Below the pieces are notes generated by a model that worked only from the letters and a program-made list of their open reading frames with translations, ran no database searches and was not told the origin of the DNA. Shown in pieces: positions 1 through 8,054 of a DNA stretch of 64,000 nucleotides (positions within the stretch are counted from its first letter, which is position 1; every line of letters starts with the position of its first letter). The stretch lies in the NCBI RefSeq assembly GCF_000956545.1, contig NZ_JYIT01000082.1, positions 1 to 64,000 of the forward strand. Direction: 5' to 3'. The stretch comes from Microbacterium azadirachtae. GTDB taxonomy: Bacteria > Actinomycetota > Actinomycetes > Actinomycetales > Microbacteriaceae. Position numbers and translations under genes: made by a program.

Positions 1-33
1 GGTGTGGGTTGGTCCGTGAGGTTCTCGAAGGGA

Positions 34-102
34 CGGGGGTCGCTTCGAGTGCCTCAGCGACCGAAGGGGGCGCGGGGGTCGCTTCGAGTGCCTCAGCGAC
101 CG
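34..102. repeat. Two-copy 30-bp direct repeat with internal hairpin
   Basis: Two identical 30-bp copies (34-63 and 73-102) lie 39 bp apart. Each contains short inverted arms, GGTCGCT and AGCGACC, around an 11-nt loop, so every unit can fold into a hairpin. The array sits just past the 3' end of the minus-strand amidohydrolase gene and may continue upstream of the window. Similar GGTCGCT-type repeats are common between genes of Microbacteriaceae, but I cannot check copy number here. A role as a terminator for the amidohydrolase is possible. Confidence 0.75.
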
Positions 103-120
103 GGGCTCGGCGACCGGGGG

Positions 121-1449
121 TCAGCGGTCGGCGGCGAACACCGTGCGGCCGTCGACGATCGTGCGGGAGATCCCGATGGCGGCGATCGCGCGACCGGGCT
201 CGGCGGGGTCCTCGTCCAGGACGGCGACATCGGCGACCTTGCCCACCTCGAGCGTGCCCTTCCAGGAGTCGGCGCCGTCCTGGCGGGCCGGGTCGACGGT
301 CACGCGCCGCAGCAGCTGCTCGCGCGTGCCGGCGTCGTCGCGGTCGAGCAGGGCGAGCGAGGCGTCGAGCCCGACCCGCCAATCGGGCGTCGCGATCGGG
401 GCGTCGCTCGTGATCGTCGTGAGCGTCCCGGAGGCGATCATCTCGTGCAGCGGCCAGGCCGCCGCGGCGCGGGCCGGGCCCAGCTGCGCGCCGGCCCAGG
501 CGCGGGTGTGCTCGGCGATGAGCGGCTGCACCGCGAATCCGGCGCCGACCGCCCGCATGCGCGCGATCTGCTCGGCGGAGGCGAGGTCGGCGTGCACGAC
601 GTAGTGCGGGGCGGATCCGGATGCCGGCCGGTCCTCGAGCACACGGAGGAACTCCTCGATCGAGCGGTCGCCCGTGGCGTGCACCGCGACCTGCTCGCCG
701 CATTCGAGCGCGAGCGAGATCATCCGCCGATAGGCGTGCAGCGCGCCGTCGGCGCCCCGCGGCAGCAGCGCGCCCGTCGTTCCGTCGGGGTAGGGCGCGC
801 TGACCCAGGCCGTGCTCATGGGCGGTATCCCGTCGGCGAAGATCTTGACGCCCGTGACGGCGAGCCAGCGCAGATCCGTGTCCGGCTTCGGCGTGCGGAT
901 CCCGCGTTCGAAGGCCGCGAGGTCCGCCGTGCCGTCCAGCTCGCCGAACAGGCGCAGCAGGGTCACGCGGGCGGTCTGGGATCCGGCGCGGTGCAGCTCG
1001 AGGTAGGCGTCCATCATCGCCGTGCCGAAGCAGCCGGTCTCGCCCTCGTCCTCGCCGGGGCCGATCCCCGGCTCGGTGTAGCTCGTGATGCCCAGCTCGG
1101 CGAGCAGGCGCCAGGCGCGGCGAAGGGCGTCACGGCGCTCCTCCTGCGTGTGGACGAGCCGCCCGGACGGCTGCTCGTGCGGCGGGGTTTCGGAGAAGAA
1201 CAGGTGCGGCCAGCGCGCGCCGAGCCAGGCGGCATGCAGGTGCGCGTCGTTGACCCCGGGGATCGCTGTGCGACCGTCGAGGTCGAGCGTCTGCGCCGCC
1301 CGGAGCCGGAGTGCGTCCCTGCCGGTGGCGACGATGCGGCCGGCGCGGACGGCGAGCGCGTCGACGACGGAGCCCTGCGCATCGAAGGTGCGGATCCGCC
1401 CGCCGTGGAGGAGGAGATCGGCCTCGTCGCCGCGCGGTGTCCCATTCAT
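121..1449 (-). CDS. YtcJ-type amidohydrolase (metal-dependent)
   Basis: This 442-aa protein belongs to the amidohydrolase superfamily, YtcJ/NfdA group, cytoplasmic hydrolases of amides, often N-substituted formamides; the substrate is unknown. It shows the N-terminal beta-sandwich part, the metal-binding HxH in GVNDAHLH, later histidines in HATGDRS and VVHADLAS, and the conserved SDAPIATPDWRVGL segment near the C-terminus that typifies the family. The ATG at 1449 is chosen because GGTGGA lies five bases upstream; an in-frame upstream start at 1539 would add an unconserved 30-residue arginine-rich tail. It is divergent from the GAPDH gene and appears monocistronic. Confidence 0.85.
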   Translation of the reverse strand: MNGTPRGDEADLLLHGGRIRTFDAQGSVVDALAVRAGRIVATGRDALRLRAAQTLDLDGRTAIPGVNDAHLHAAWLGARWPHLFFSETPPHEQPSGRLVHTQEERRDALRRAWRLLAELGITSYTEPGIGPGEDEGETGCFGTAMMDAYLELHRAGSQTARVTLLRLFGELDGTADLAAFERGIRTPKPDTDLRWLAVTGVKIFADGIPPMSTAWVSAPYPDGTTGALLPRGADGALHAYRRMISLALECGEQVAVHATGDRSIEEFLRVLEDRPASGSAPHYVVHADLASAEQIARMRAVGAGFAVQPLIAEHTRAWAGAQLGPARAAAAWPLHEMIASGTLTTITSDAPIATPDWRVGLDASLALLDRDDAGTREQLLRRVTVDPARQDGADSWKGTLEVGKVADVAVLDEDPAEPGRAIAAIGISRTIVDGRTVFAADR

Positions 1450-1719
1450 TATTCCACCAGTGTAGACGAAAACGAAGATGATCGAGGACGAGCGGATCCG
1501 GCGCGCCGCCGTGCGCGATCCACGGAGGATCCCGCGCAATTGCCTGGGCCGCCGAGGACATGTCGGGGCTCTGCTTCAGCCTGGCGTCAAGAAGCGCATT
1601 TCTTGCGACCCGGAATGGGCGGATCGGCGCGAGGCCGGCGCCTAGCCTGGGAGAGGGCGGATCCGCCCCTCCCGATTCCGCGCCACTCATCCCTGGCGCA
1701 TGTGCTTGCAAGGACGCTG
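1450..1719. other. Divergent intergenic region, amidohydrolase/GAPDH
   Basis: These 270 bp separate two divergent genes and must hold both promoters. Apart from an AAGGA ribosome binding site just before the GAPDH ATG, I see no convincing operator, hairpin or small gene. The plus strand stays open through here because of GC bias, but the translated arginine/proline-rich stretch resembles no protein. Confidence 0.5.
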
Positions 1720-3171
1720 ATGAACGACTTCGCCGCGCGCCGCGACGACTGGAAGGCCCGAGAAGAACTCGCCGAGCGGATGATCCCGCTGATCGGCGGC
1801 CTGAACCGCGAGCGAGACGTGGTGACGTCGCTGCACGGTCACCGTCTGCTGGGGCTGGGCACCACCGAGATCCTCGAGGTCCACGAGCGGGTCGCCGCCC
1901 TCGGCCACGATGAGCTGGCGCTCGAGGACACGCTTGCCGTGCTCGAGGCGCTTCGGCAGCTGTCGCCCTCGGCCGCCTCGCTCGACGTCGGCCGCCTCGC
2001 CGAGTCCGTGCAGGGGGACGTCGCGGGCCTCGTCGACCGGCTCCGCACCGAGCTCGCCCCGGCGCTGAGCGAGGCCTCCCCGGCCGAGCCGACCGATGTG
2101 GTGCTCTACGGCTTCGGGCGCATCGGCCGCCTGCTCGCGCGCATCCTCATCGCGCACACCGGCGGCGGCAGCGGACTGCGCCTGCGCGCGATCGTCGTGC
2201 GCAAGGGGGCCGAGAACGACCTCGTCAAGCGCGCCTCGCTGCTGCTGCGCGACTCCGTGCACGGCCGGTTCGAGGGCTCCGTCGACGTCGACGAGGAGAA
2301 CTCGCAGATCATCGCGAACGGCACGCGGATCCAGGTCATCTACTCGGACGACCCTGCGGCGATCGACTACACCGCCTACGGGATCCACGACGCGATCGTG
2401 GTCGACAACACCGGCCGCTGGCGCGACGAGGCCGGCCTCAGCCGCCACCTGGAGTCGACCGGCGTCGCACGCGTGCTGCTCACGGCCCCGGGCAAGGGCG
2501 AGCTGAAGAACATCGTGCACGGCATCAACCACGACACGATCGAGGATGCCGACCGGATCCTCTCCGCCGCGTCCTGCACCACCAACGCGATCACGCCGGT
2601 GCTCAAGGCCGTCGACGAGGCGTACGGCATCGTCCGGGGGCACGTCGAGACCGTGCACTCGTTCACGAATGACCAGAACCTCATCGACAACTTCCACTCG
2701 GGCGATCGCCGCGGCCGCTCCGCCGTGCTCAACATGGTGATCACGGAGACCGGCGCCGCGAAGGCCGTGGCCCGCGCGCTCCCGGAGCTCGCCGGCAAGC
2801 TCACCGGATCCGCGATCCGCGTGCCCACGCCCGATGTCTCGCTCGCCGTGCTGCACCTCACGCTCGAGCGTCCGGCGGAGAAGGCCGAGATCAACGACTA
2901 CCTGCGCCGCGTGTCGCTGCACTCCAAGCTCCGCCAGCAGATCGACTACGTCGAGTCGCCCGAGGTGGTCTCCACCGACTTCGTCGGCTCGCACCGCGCC
3001 GGCATCGTCGACGGCCTCGCGACGATCGCGAACGGCACCGACGTGATCCTCTACGTCTGGTACGACAACGAGTACGGCTACTCCAGCCAGGTCATCCGCG
3101 TCCTCGAGGTGATGGCGGGATCCCACCCGATCGTGCTGCCGGTGCGCCGCGAGGTGACCCTGCACGGCTGA
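1720..3171 (+). CDS. gap: Glyceraldehyde-3-phosphate dehydrogenase, long form
   Basis: This 483-aa protein catalyses the reversible phosphorylating oxidation of glyceraldehyde-3-phosphate. It is longer than the usual roughly 335-aa enzyme: about 125 extra N-terminal residues precede the Rossmann motif YGFGRIGRLLARI. The catalytic cysteine (about residue 286) is in SAASCTTNAITP, and the C-terminal WYDNEYGYSSQV is typical. Long GAPDHs of about 480 aa occur in actinobacteria as a second enzyme (GapB/GapX of Corynebacterium), often linked to gluconeogenesis and NADP use; that cofactor preference is inference here. The ATG at 1720 has AAGGA upstream. No operon partner is evident, but a large palindrome follows the gene. 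Confidence 0.92.
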   Translation: MNDFAARRDDWKAREELAERMIPLIGGLNRERDVVTSLHGHRLLGLGTTEILEVHERVAALGHDELALEDTLAVLEALRQLSPSAASLDVGRLAESVQGDVAGLVDRLRTELAPALSEASPAEPTDVVLYGFGRIGRLLARILIAHTGGGSGLRLRAIVVRKGAENDLVKRASLLLRDSVHGRFEGSVDVDEENSQIIANGTRIQVIYSDDPAAIDYTAYGIHDAIVVDNTGRWRDEAGLSRHLESTGVARVLLTAPGKGELKNIVHGINHDTIEDADRILSAASCTTNAITPVLKAVDEAYGIVRGHVETVHSFTNDQNLIDNFHSGDRRGRSAVLNMVITETGAAKAVARALPELAGKLTGSAIRVPTPDVSLAVLHLTLERPAEKAEINDYLRRVSLHSKLRQQIDYVESPEVVSTDFVGSHRAGIVDGLATIANGTDVILYVWYDNEYGYSSQVIRVLEVMAGSHPIVLPVRREVTLHG

Positions 3172-3195
3172 CCGGCCGCAAACCGTCCCCCTCCT

Positions 3196-3262
3196 TCCGT
3201 CTATTTCTGCCGAACTGCGGCTTTCGGGGCCCCGGAGCCGCAGTTCCGCAGAAATAGACGGA
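3196..3262. repeat. 67-bp near-perfect palindrome between gap and regulator
   Basis: Arms of 27 bp (3196-3222 and 3236-3262) pair at 26 positions around a 13-nt spacer; the only mismatch is C3211 against C3247. The left arm begins TCCGTCTATTTCTGC. It lies 25 bp after the GAPDH stop and 80 bp before the response regulator. It could terminate gap transcription in either direction, but it lacks a T tract and is longer and less GC-pure than the other terminators in this window. It resembles a dispersed intergenic palindrome (REP-like). Confidence 0.85.
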
Positions 3263-3344
3263 TCCGGACGGATCCAGGGGGCGGCGCGTTTCTGGGCTTC
3301 GTCTTGGAAGCGGTGTGGTGCGATCCTGAGGACAGGAGGACCGC

Positions 3345-4013
3345 ATGACCGACCCGCGACCTCGGCTGCTCTACGTCGAGGACGACGCCGCCATCGCCGA
3401 GATGACGCTCGAGGTGCTCGGCGACGCATACCTCGTCGACCATGTGACCGACGGGACGGTGGCGCTGCGCCGCGCGCTGGACGAGCGCTACGACGTGATG
3501 CTGGTCGACCGGCGCCTGCCGGGCATGGACGGAGCGAGCCTCGTCGGCGCGATCCGCACGGCGAGGATCACCACGCCCGTCCTCATGCTCACCGCCCTCG
3601 GCGCCGTGCCGGACCGGGTCGAGGGTCTCGATGCGGGCGCGAACGACTACCTCACCAAGCCGTTCGACTTCGACGAGCTGCTGGCCCGGCTGAGGGCGCT
3701 TCGCCGGGGGTTCCAGGCGGAGGGGCGGCGGAGGACGATCGGCGACTGGATCTTCATCCCGGACTCGTGGGTGGTGCATTCCCCGGCCGGCCTGCGGGTC
3801 TCGCTGACGGCCACGGAGGCGGCGTTCCTGGAGTTCCTCTCCGCGAGCCCGGAGCGCGTCTTCAGCCGTGAGGAGATCCTCCGCGGCGTCTTCTCCTCGG
3901 CGGACGGGGTCGGCACCGTCGACACCTACGTGCACTACATCCGGCGCAAGACGACGCCCGAGATGATCGACACGGTCCGCGGCCGCGGCTACCGCGCCGG
4001 GGATCCGACATGA
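3345..4013 (+). CDS. OmpR/PhoB-family response regulator
   Basis: This 222-aa protein has an N-terminal receiver domain (about residues 5-120): acidic pair in YVEDDAAIAE, phosphoacceptor aspartate in MLVDRRLPGMDG, lysine in LTKPFDFDELLARL. A C-terminal winged-helix DNA-binding domain (about 130-220) ends with TVRGRGYRAG. Its start follows an AGGAGGA ribosome binding site. The partner kinase starts 31 bp downstream on the same strand. Targets are unknown; the redox operon that converges on it is one candidate, but no operator was identified. Confidence 0.93.
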   Translation: MTDPRPRLLYVEDDAAIAEMTLEVLGDAYLVDHVTDGTVALRRALDERYDVMLVDRRLPGMDGASLVGAIRTARITTPVLMLTALGAVPDRVEGLDAGANDYLTKPFDFDELLARLRALRRGFQAEGRRRTIGDWIFIPDSWVVHSPAGLRVSLTATEAAFLEFLSASPERVFSREEILRGVFSSADGVGTVDTYVHYIRRKTTPEMIDTVRGRGYRAGDPT

Positions 4014-4044
4014 CCGAGCGCGGCATGGCTGAAGGGCGGGCGGC

Positions 4045-5055
4045 GTGAGCGCCTCGGCCGATCGCGCGCGCGTGCGGCGCTCGGCGCGTCAGATCGGACT
4101 GTGGACCGGCATCGCGTCGGCCGTCGTGATCGCGGCCGGCGTCGGCATCCTCGTCGCCGTGATCCTCGGGACGTCCCGGCCGCAGGGCGGGGATCCGGTG
4201 TCGGCGGGGTCGAGGCCGGGCGGCTTCGAGCTGCGGGATCCCGACCATGTCGTCGTCGACGTGGATCGCGTGCTGCCCTGGGTGATCGTGCTCGGGATCC
4301 TGGGCGTCGCGGTGCTCGGGATCATCGCGTGGCTCACCGCCCGCCGGGCCGTGGCCCCGCTGGAGGTGGCGCTGCAGGCGCAGCGCGATTTCGTGGCCGA
4401 TGCGAGCCACGAGCTGCGCACCCCGCTCACGGCCCTGTCCAGCCGGGTGCAGATCCTCCAGCGCCGCGTCGCCCGCGGCGAGGACATCGGCGACGCCCTC
4501 GGCCGGCTGCGCAAGGACGCCGCCGCGATGGACGACATCCTCACCGAGCTCCTCCTCGCGGCCCAGGCCGACCAGGAGCCGGTCGAGCAGGCGGTGTCGA
4601 ACCCGGCCGACGCGGCGCGGGAGGCGATGGAGCTGGTCCGGCCGATCGCAGACGGCGCGGGCGTGAACCTGGAGGCCGGGAGCCTTGCCGAGCTCGCCGT
4701 CGCGGTGCCCGCCGTGACGCTCACACGCCTGTGCACCGCGCTGCTCGACAACGCCGTGCAGCATGCCCCGAACGGTACGGCGGTGGCGATCTCCGCGGTC
4801 GCCGTCGGCGCGGCGGTCGTCGAGGTGCGCGTGACGGACCAGGGACCCGGCGTCCCCGCGGGTGAGCGGGATCGCATCTTCACCCGGTTCGCGCGCGGGC
4901 CCGAGACGGGGCGCCGGCGCGGCTTCGGCCTGGGGCTCGCGCTGGTGCGCGACGTGGCGACGCGCTACGGCGGATCCATCGCCCTGGAGAGCACGACGGC
5001 GGCGGGCACGACGTTCCTGCTGCGCCTTCCCGCGGCGGTCAGCCGCCGACGGTGA
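4045..5055 (+). CDS. Membrane sensor histidine kinase
   Basis: This 336-aa kinase has two transmembrane helices (about 20-42 and 78-99) with only about 35 residues outside, so the sensory part is small. The phosphoacceptor histidine H122 is in DASHELRTPLTALSS. The N box is LLDNAVQHAPNG and the G boxes are VTDQGPGVP and GFGLGLALVRD. No HAMP domain is apparent. The GTG start has GAAGGG upstream. It forms a two-component pair with the regulator 31 bp upstream. Its last 17 bp overlap the 3' end of apbE on the other strand. Confidence 0.93.
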   Translation: MSASADRARVRRSARQIGLWTGIASAVVIAAGVGILVAVILGTSRPQGGDPVSAGSRPGGFELRDPDHVVVDVDRVLPWVIVLGILGVAVLGIIAWLTARRAVAPLEVALQAQRDFVADASHELRTPLTALSSRVQILQRRVARGEDIGDALGRLRKDAAAMDDILTELLLAAQADQEPVEQAVSNPADAAREAMELVRPIADGAGVNLEAGSLAELAVAVPAVTLTRLCTALLDNAVQHAPNGTAVAISAVAVGAAVVEVRVTDQGPGVPAGERDRIFTRFARGPETGRRRGFGLGLALVRDVATRYGGSIALESTTAAGTTFLLRLPAAVSRRR

Positions 5056-5905
5056 GGAGCGCGTCCGCGGACGGGCCGACTTCGACGCCGTGCGTCCACC
5101 GCCGGATCCGGCCGTCCGGTGCCTGGATCATCCCGGACGTGTCCGGTGCCTGCCGCAGCCAGCTCAGGTCGTCGAACCCCGCCACCACCGCGATCGTGGC
5201 CCAGGCGTCCGCGTCGCTCAGCCGCTTCGCCATGACCGTCGCGGTGGCGGCGTCGGCGACCGGTGCGCCGGTGCGCGGATCGACGATGTGGGCGCCGCGC
5301 TCCCCGGGGCCGGAGGTCGCGACCGCCCCGTCGCGGAGGGGCATGCGCGCGCGCAGCGCGCCGGGACGCCGCGCGTCGACGATGCCGACGTCCCAGGTCC
5401 AGTCCGCCCCGGGCGCGGTGTGCAGCTGCATGTCGCCGCCCGCGGAGAGCCCCGCGGCGACCACCCCCTCTTCCGCGAGCAGCGGCGTCAGGTGCGCCGC
5501 GGCGCGCTCGACCGCCCAGCCCTTGACATAGCCGGTCGGATCGAACCAGCCCTGCCGTGCGGCGTCGAAGCGTCCGCCGCTCGCCGCGGCGAGGCGGATG
5601 CACGCGTCGAAGACCTCCCGCACCAGCGGATCCGCGTCCTCGAGACACAGGCCGCCGTCGCGCAGCCGCGAGATCTCCGAGTCGGAGCGGAACGGCGAGA
5701 ACAGCGCGTCAAGGCGGCGGAGCTCGTCCAGCGCCGCGTCCTGGGCCGCGGAGATCCGCTCGGCCGCCCCGTCGGCGGGGGAGCCGACGGTCAGCACGTG
5801 CGCGCTCGCGACCGTGCCCATGAGCTCGGCGGTGCGGACGTGACGGTGCGGGGACGCGAGCGGGCGCGCAGGGGAGCGTCGTCCGGACGCGGGAGCGGCG
5901 CTCAT
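5039..5905 (-). CDS. apbE: FAD:protein FMN transferase (ApbE family)
   Basis: This 288-aa enzyme transfers FMN from FAD to a threonine of FMN-binding domains. Family motifs are visible in order: LMGTVASAHV, the GYVKGWAVE motif, SAGGDMQ, ATSGPGERGAHIVDPRTG and SDADAWAT. It overlaps the upstream FMN-binding protein gene by 4 bp (ATGA), so the two are translationally coupled and that protein is its likely substrate. There is no clear signal peptide or lipobox, unlike many ApbE proteins that act outside the membrane. It could flavinylate before export, or the true start may differ. Confidence 0.92.
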   Translation of the reverse strand: MSAAPASGRRSPARPLASPHRHVRTAELMGTVASAHVLTVGSPADGAAERISAAQDAALDELRRLDALFSPFRSDSEISRLRDGGLCLEDADPLVREVFDACIRLAAASGGRFDAARQGWFDPTGYVKGWAVERAAAHLTPLLAEEGVVAAGLSAGGDMQLHTAPGADWTWDVGIVDARRPGALRARMPLRDGAVATSGPGERGAHIVDPRTGAPVADAATATVMAKRLSDADAWATIAVVAGFDDLSWLRQAPDTSGMIQAPDGRIRRWTHGVEVGPSADALLTVGG

Positions 5906-6447
5906 GCCTTCGCCTGGTCGATCGCGCTCTGCAGCGACTGCGTGTACCCGTCCGACGTGAAGGTCGCGCCCGACACCATGTCGATCTGCGCGTTCTGGGC
6001 GCTCTTGGTCTCGGAGATGAGGATCGGGATCGCCTGCGCGTTGATCTCCTCGTCGCGGCGCTCGGTGTTCGGGTACTGCGGCACCGAGACGTCGGTGATC
6101 TGTCCGCCGGACACCGTGATCGCGACCTGGACCGCGCCGTAGCGGGTGTCGGCCGCCTGGCCGGTGAACGTGCCGTCCTTGAGTCCGCTCGTCGTCGTGG
6201 ATCCGCCGGACGAGGATCCGGACGTGGAGGATCCGGACGCAGAGGTTCCGGACGGTGCGGATGCGGAGGTCCCGGTCCCCGAGGCGGACGGCGCGCTCGT
6301 GCTCGTGCCGCCGGACGTGCCGGTCGTGGTCTTGGGCGCGATGCTGCCTGCAGCGGTCGGGGCGACCGCTTCGAGCGAGGTGCGGTAGCTGAACAGCAGC
6401 ACGAGCCCGGTGAGGGTGGCGAGGACGGCGTAGACGATCTTCTTCAT
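5902..6447 (-). CDS. Membrane-anchored FMN-binding domain protein
   Basis: This 181-aa protein starts with a hydrophobic anchor (residues 5-24), followed by a serine/threonine/glycine-rich linker (about 35-90) that suggests an extracellular tether. The C-terminal FMN_bind domain (about 95-180) carries the flavinylation motif DMVSGATFTS, whose threonine is the expected site of covalent FMN attachment by ApbE. The ATG has AGGAG seven bases upstream. It sits between the flavocytochrome gene (19-bp gap) and apbE (4-bp overlap), so it probably takes electrons from the membrane reductase. The final acceptor is unknown. Confidence 0.9.
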   Translation of the reverse strand: MKKIVYAVLATLTGLVLLFSYRTSLEAVAPTAAGSIAPKTTTGTSGGTSTSAPSASGTGTSASAPSGTSASGSSTSGSSSGGSTTTSGLKDGTFTGQAADTRYGAVQVAITVSGGQITDVSVPQYPNTERRDEEINAQAIPILISETKSAQNAQIDMVSGATFTSDGYTQSLQSAIDQAKA

Positions 6448-6466
6448 GATGTTCTCCTCGTGCGTC

Positions 6467-7876
6467 TCAGACGGCGAACGCTTCGCTGTGGATCCGGGAT
6501 CGTGCGACGCCCGCCCGGCGCAGATCGGCGCGGATGCTCTCCATCCAGGGGATCGGGCCGCACAGGTACACGTCGTAGCGGCTCAGGTCGCCGGCGATGC
6601 GCTGCAGCAGCTGCGCACCGTCCCACTGCGCGTGCGTCGCGGGCACCCAGCTCGTGCCGGTGCCCCCGCGCCGGCCGTGCAGCGTGTAGTGCACGAGCCC
6701 GCGCTCGACGGCGAGCCGGTCGATCTCGGCGCGGCGCAGGCCGTGCGCGGCCGAGTGGTCCCGGGTCAGCAGGATCGCCTCCCCGGGGGCGTACGCCTCC
6801 GATTCCAGCAGGGCGACCAGCGGGGCGACGCCGGCTCCCGCGCCGATCATCAGGAGCCGGGATCCGCTGCGCCGTTCACCGGTCATGTGGCCGTAGGGGC
6901 CCTCGACCATGACGCGGGTCCCGGGGCGGAGCTCGGCCAGCCGGTCCGTCCCATCGCCCACGCGGCGGGCGGAGATCACCAGTTCTCCGCCGGCCGGATC
7001 CGCGGCGAGCGAGAACGGGTGGCCACGCGTCCAGCCCGGGCCGTCGAGGAAGCGCCAGACGAAGAACTGGCCGGCGCGGGCGCCGAGCCGGTGCACCGCG
7101 CGCCCGGCGACGCGCACCGAGACCCCGTCCTGTCCGTCGGCGGTGACGGCGACGACGCGGAGCCCGTGGCGGGCGCTGCGGATCAGCGGCACCGCCCCGC
7201 GGAACCACAGGACGCCCGCAGCCGTGACGCCCCACAGCGCCCACCAGTAGACGGTCGCGCCGGGGGAGGCGGTGAAGTCCGCCCCGGTCCACAGCATGTG
7301 CGGGATCGCGAGGCCGACGCCGAGGTAGCCGTACAGGTGCAGCAGGTGCCAGGACTCGTAGCGCAGCCGGCGCCGGGCGCGGCGGATCGAGGTGACCACC
7401 ACCAGGATCAGCAGCCCGGTGCCCGCGGTGGCGAGGAGCATCCCCGGGTAGTCCCACACGAAGTCCCACGCCTGGACGAGCACGTCGGTGTGCGACGTGA
7501 TCGCGTAGCCGGCGGTGATCAGCACCAGGTGCGCGATGAGCAGCCAGAACGACCAGAACCCGACCAGCCGGTGCAGACGCGTGATGCCGTCCCTCCCGAA
7601 GCCGCGTTCGAACACCGGGATCCGGGCCATGAGGAGCACCTGGTACAGCAGCAGGTTGGCCGAGACGAGTCCCGTGAGGCGTCCGAGCGTGGTGAGGGAG
7701 TCGCCGTCGAGCGCGAGCAGCGATTGCACGCCGGCGCCCGCCACCCAGAGCGCGAGCACGAAGAGGCTCGTCGCCCAGATCAACGTCACCGCGGCGAGGC
7801 GCCAGCGCTCCGGCTGCGGTCGGCGCAGCGGTGCAGACCGCCGGGTGGCCGGGGCGAGGGTGGTGAGGGTTGCCAT
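6467..7876 (-). CDS. Ferric-reductase-like flavocytochrome
   Basis: This 469-aa membrane protein has about six helices in its first half, with paired histidines suitable for two b hemes (in RLHRLVG, LIAHLVL, WHLLHLYG and AIPHML). A cytoplasmic reductase half follows: FAD-binding barrel with GHPFSLAADP, then a nucleotide-binding domain with MIGAGAGVAPLVALLE and YLCGPIPWM. By family it moves electrons from NAD(P)H across the membrane. It is the first gene of an operon with the FMN-binding protein and apbE, so covalently bound FMN is the likely next carrier. The start is an ATG; its ribosome binding site is weak. Confidence 0.9.
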   Translation of the reverse strand: MATLTTLAPATRRSAPLRRPQPERWRLAAVTLIWATSLFVLALWVAGAGVQSLLALDGDSLTTLGRLTGLVSANLLLYQVLLMARIPVFERGFGRDGITRLHRLVGFWSFWLLIAHLVLITAGYAITSHTDVLVQAWDFVWDYPGMLLATAGTGLLILVVVTSIRRARRRLRYESWHLLHLYGYLGVGLAIPHMLWTGADFTASPGATVYWWALWGVTAAGVLWFRGAVPLIRSARHGLRVVAVTADGQDGVSVRVAGRAVHRLGARAGQFFVWRFLDGPGWTRGHPFSLAADPAGGELVISARRVGDGTDRLAELRPGTRVMVEGPYGHMTGERRSGSRLLMIGAGAGVAPLVALLESEAYAPGEAILLTRDHSAAHGLRRAEIDRLAVERGLVHYTLHGRRGGTGTSWVPATHAQWDGAQLLQRIAGDLSRYDVYLCGPIPWMESIRADLRRAGVARSRIHSEAFAV

Positions 7877-8054
7877 GGCACCATCGTCGAGGCCGTGCTG
7901 ACAGAGAAGTCCAAGAATCGGGGTCCTTGAGCGCAGTCATAGCGAACTCATCGGAACGGCCGGGGATCCGTCTCGTGGCAGGGACCGGGCCTGCGACCGA
8001 TCGTGCTTCGGGCCGCCGTCGATGGATGTCCGTCCGGCGCGGCATCATGGGGGC

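Noticed and set aside
4-1719. In-frame extension of GAPDH to position 4 (over 1000 codons)
   Set aside because: The translated N-terminal 570 residues are low-complexity Arg/Gly/Ala/Val-rich sequence antisense to the amidohydrolase; a proper ribosome binding site and conserved sequence begin at 1720.
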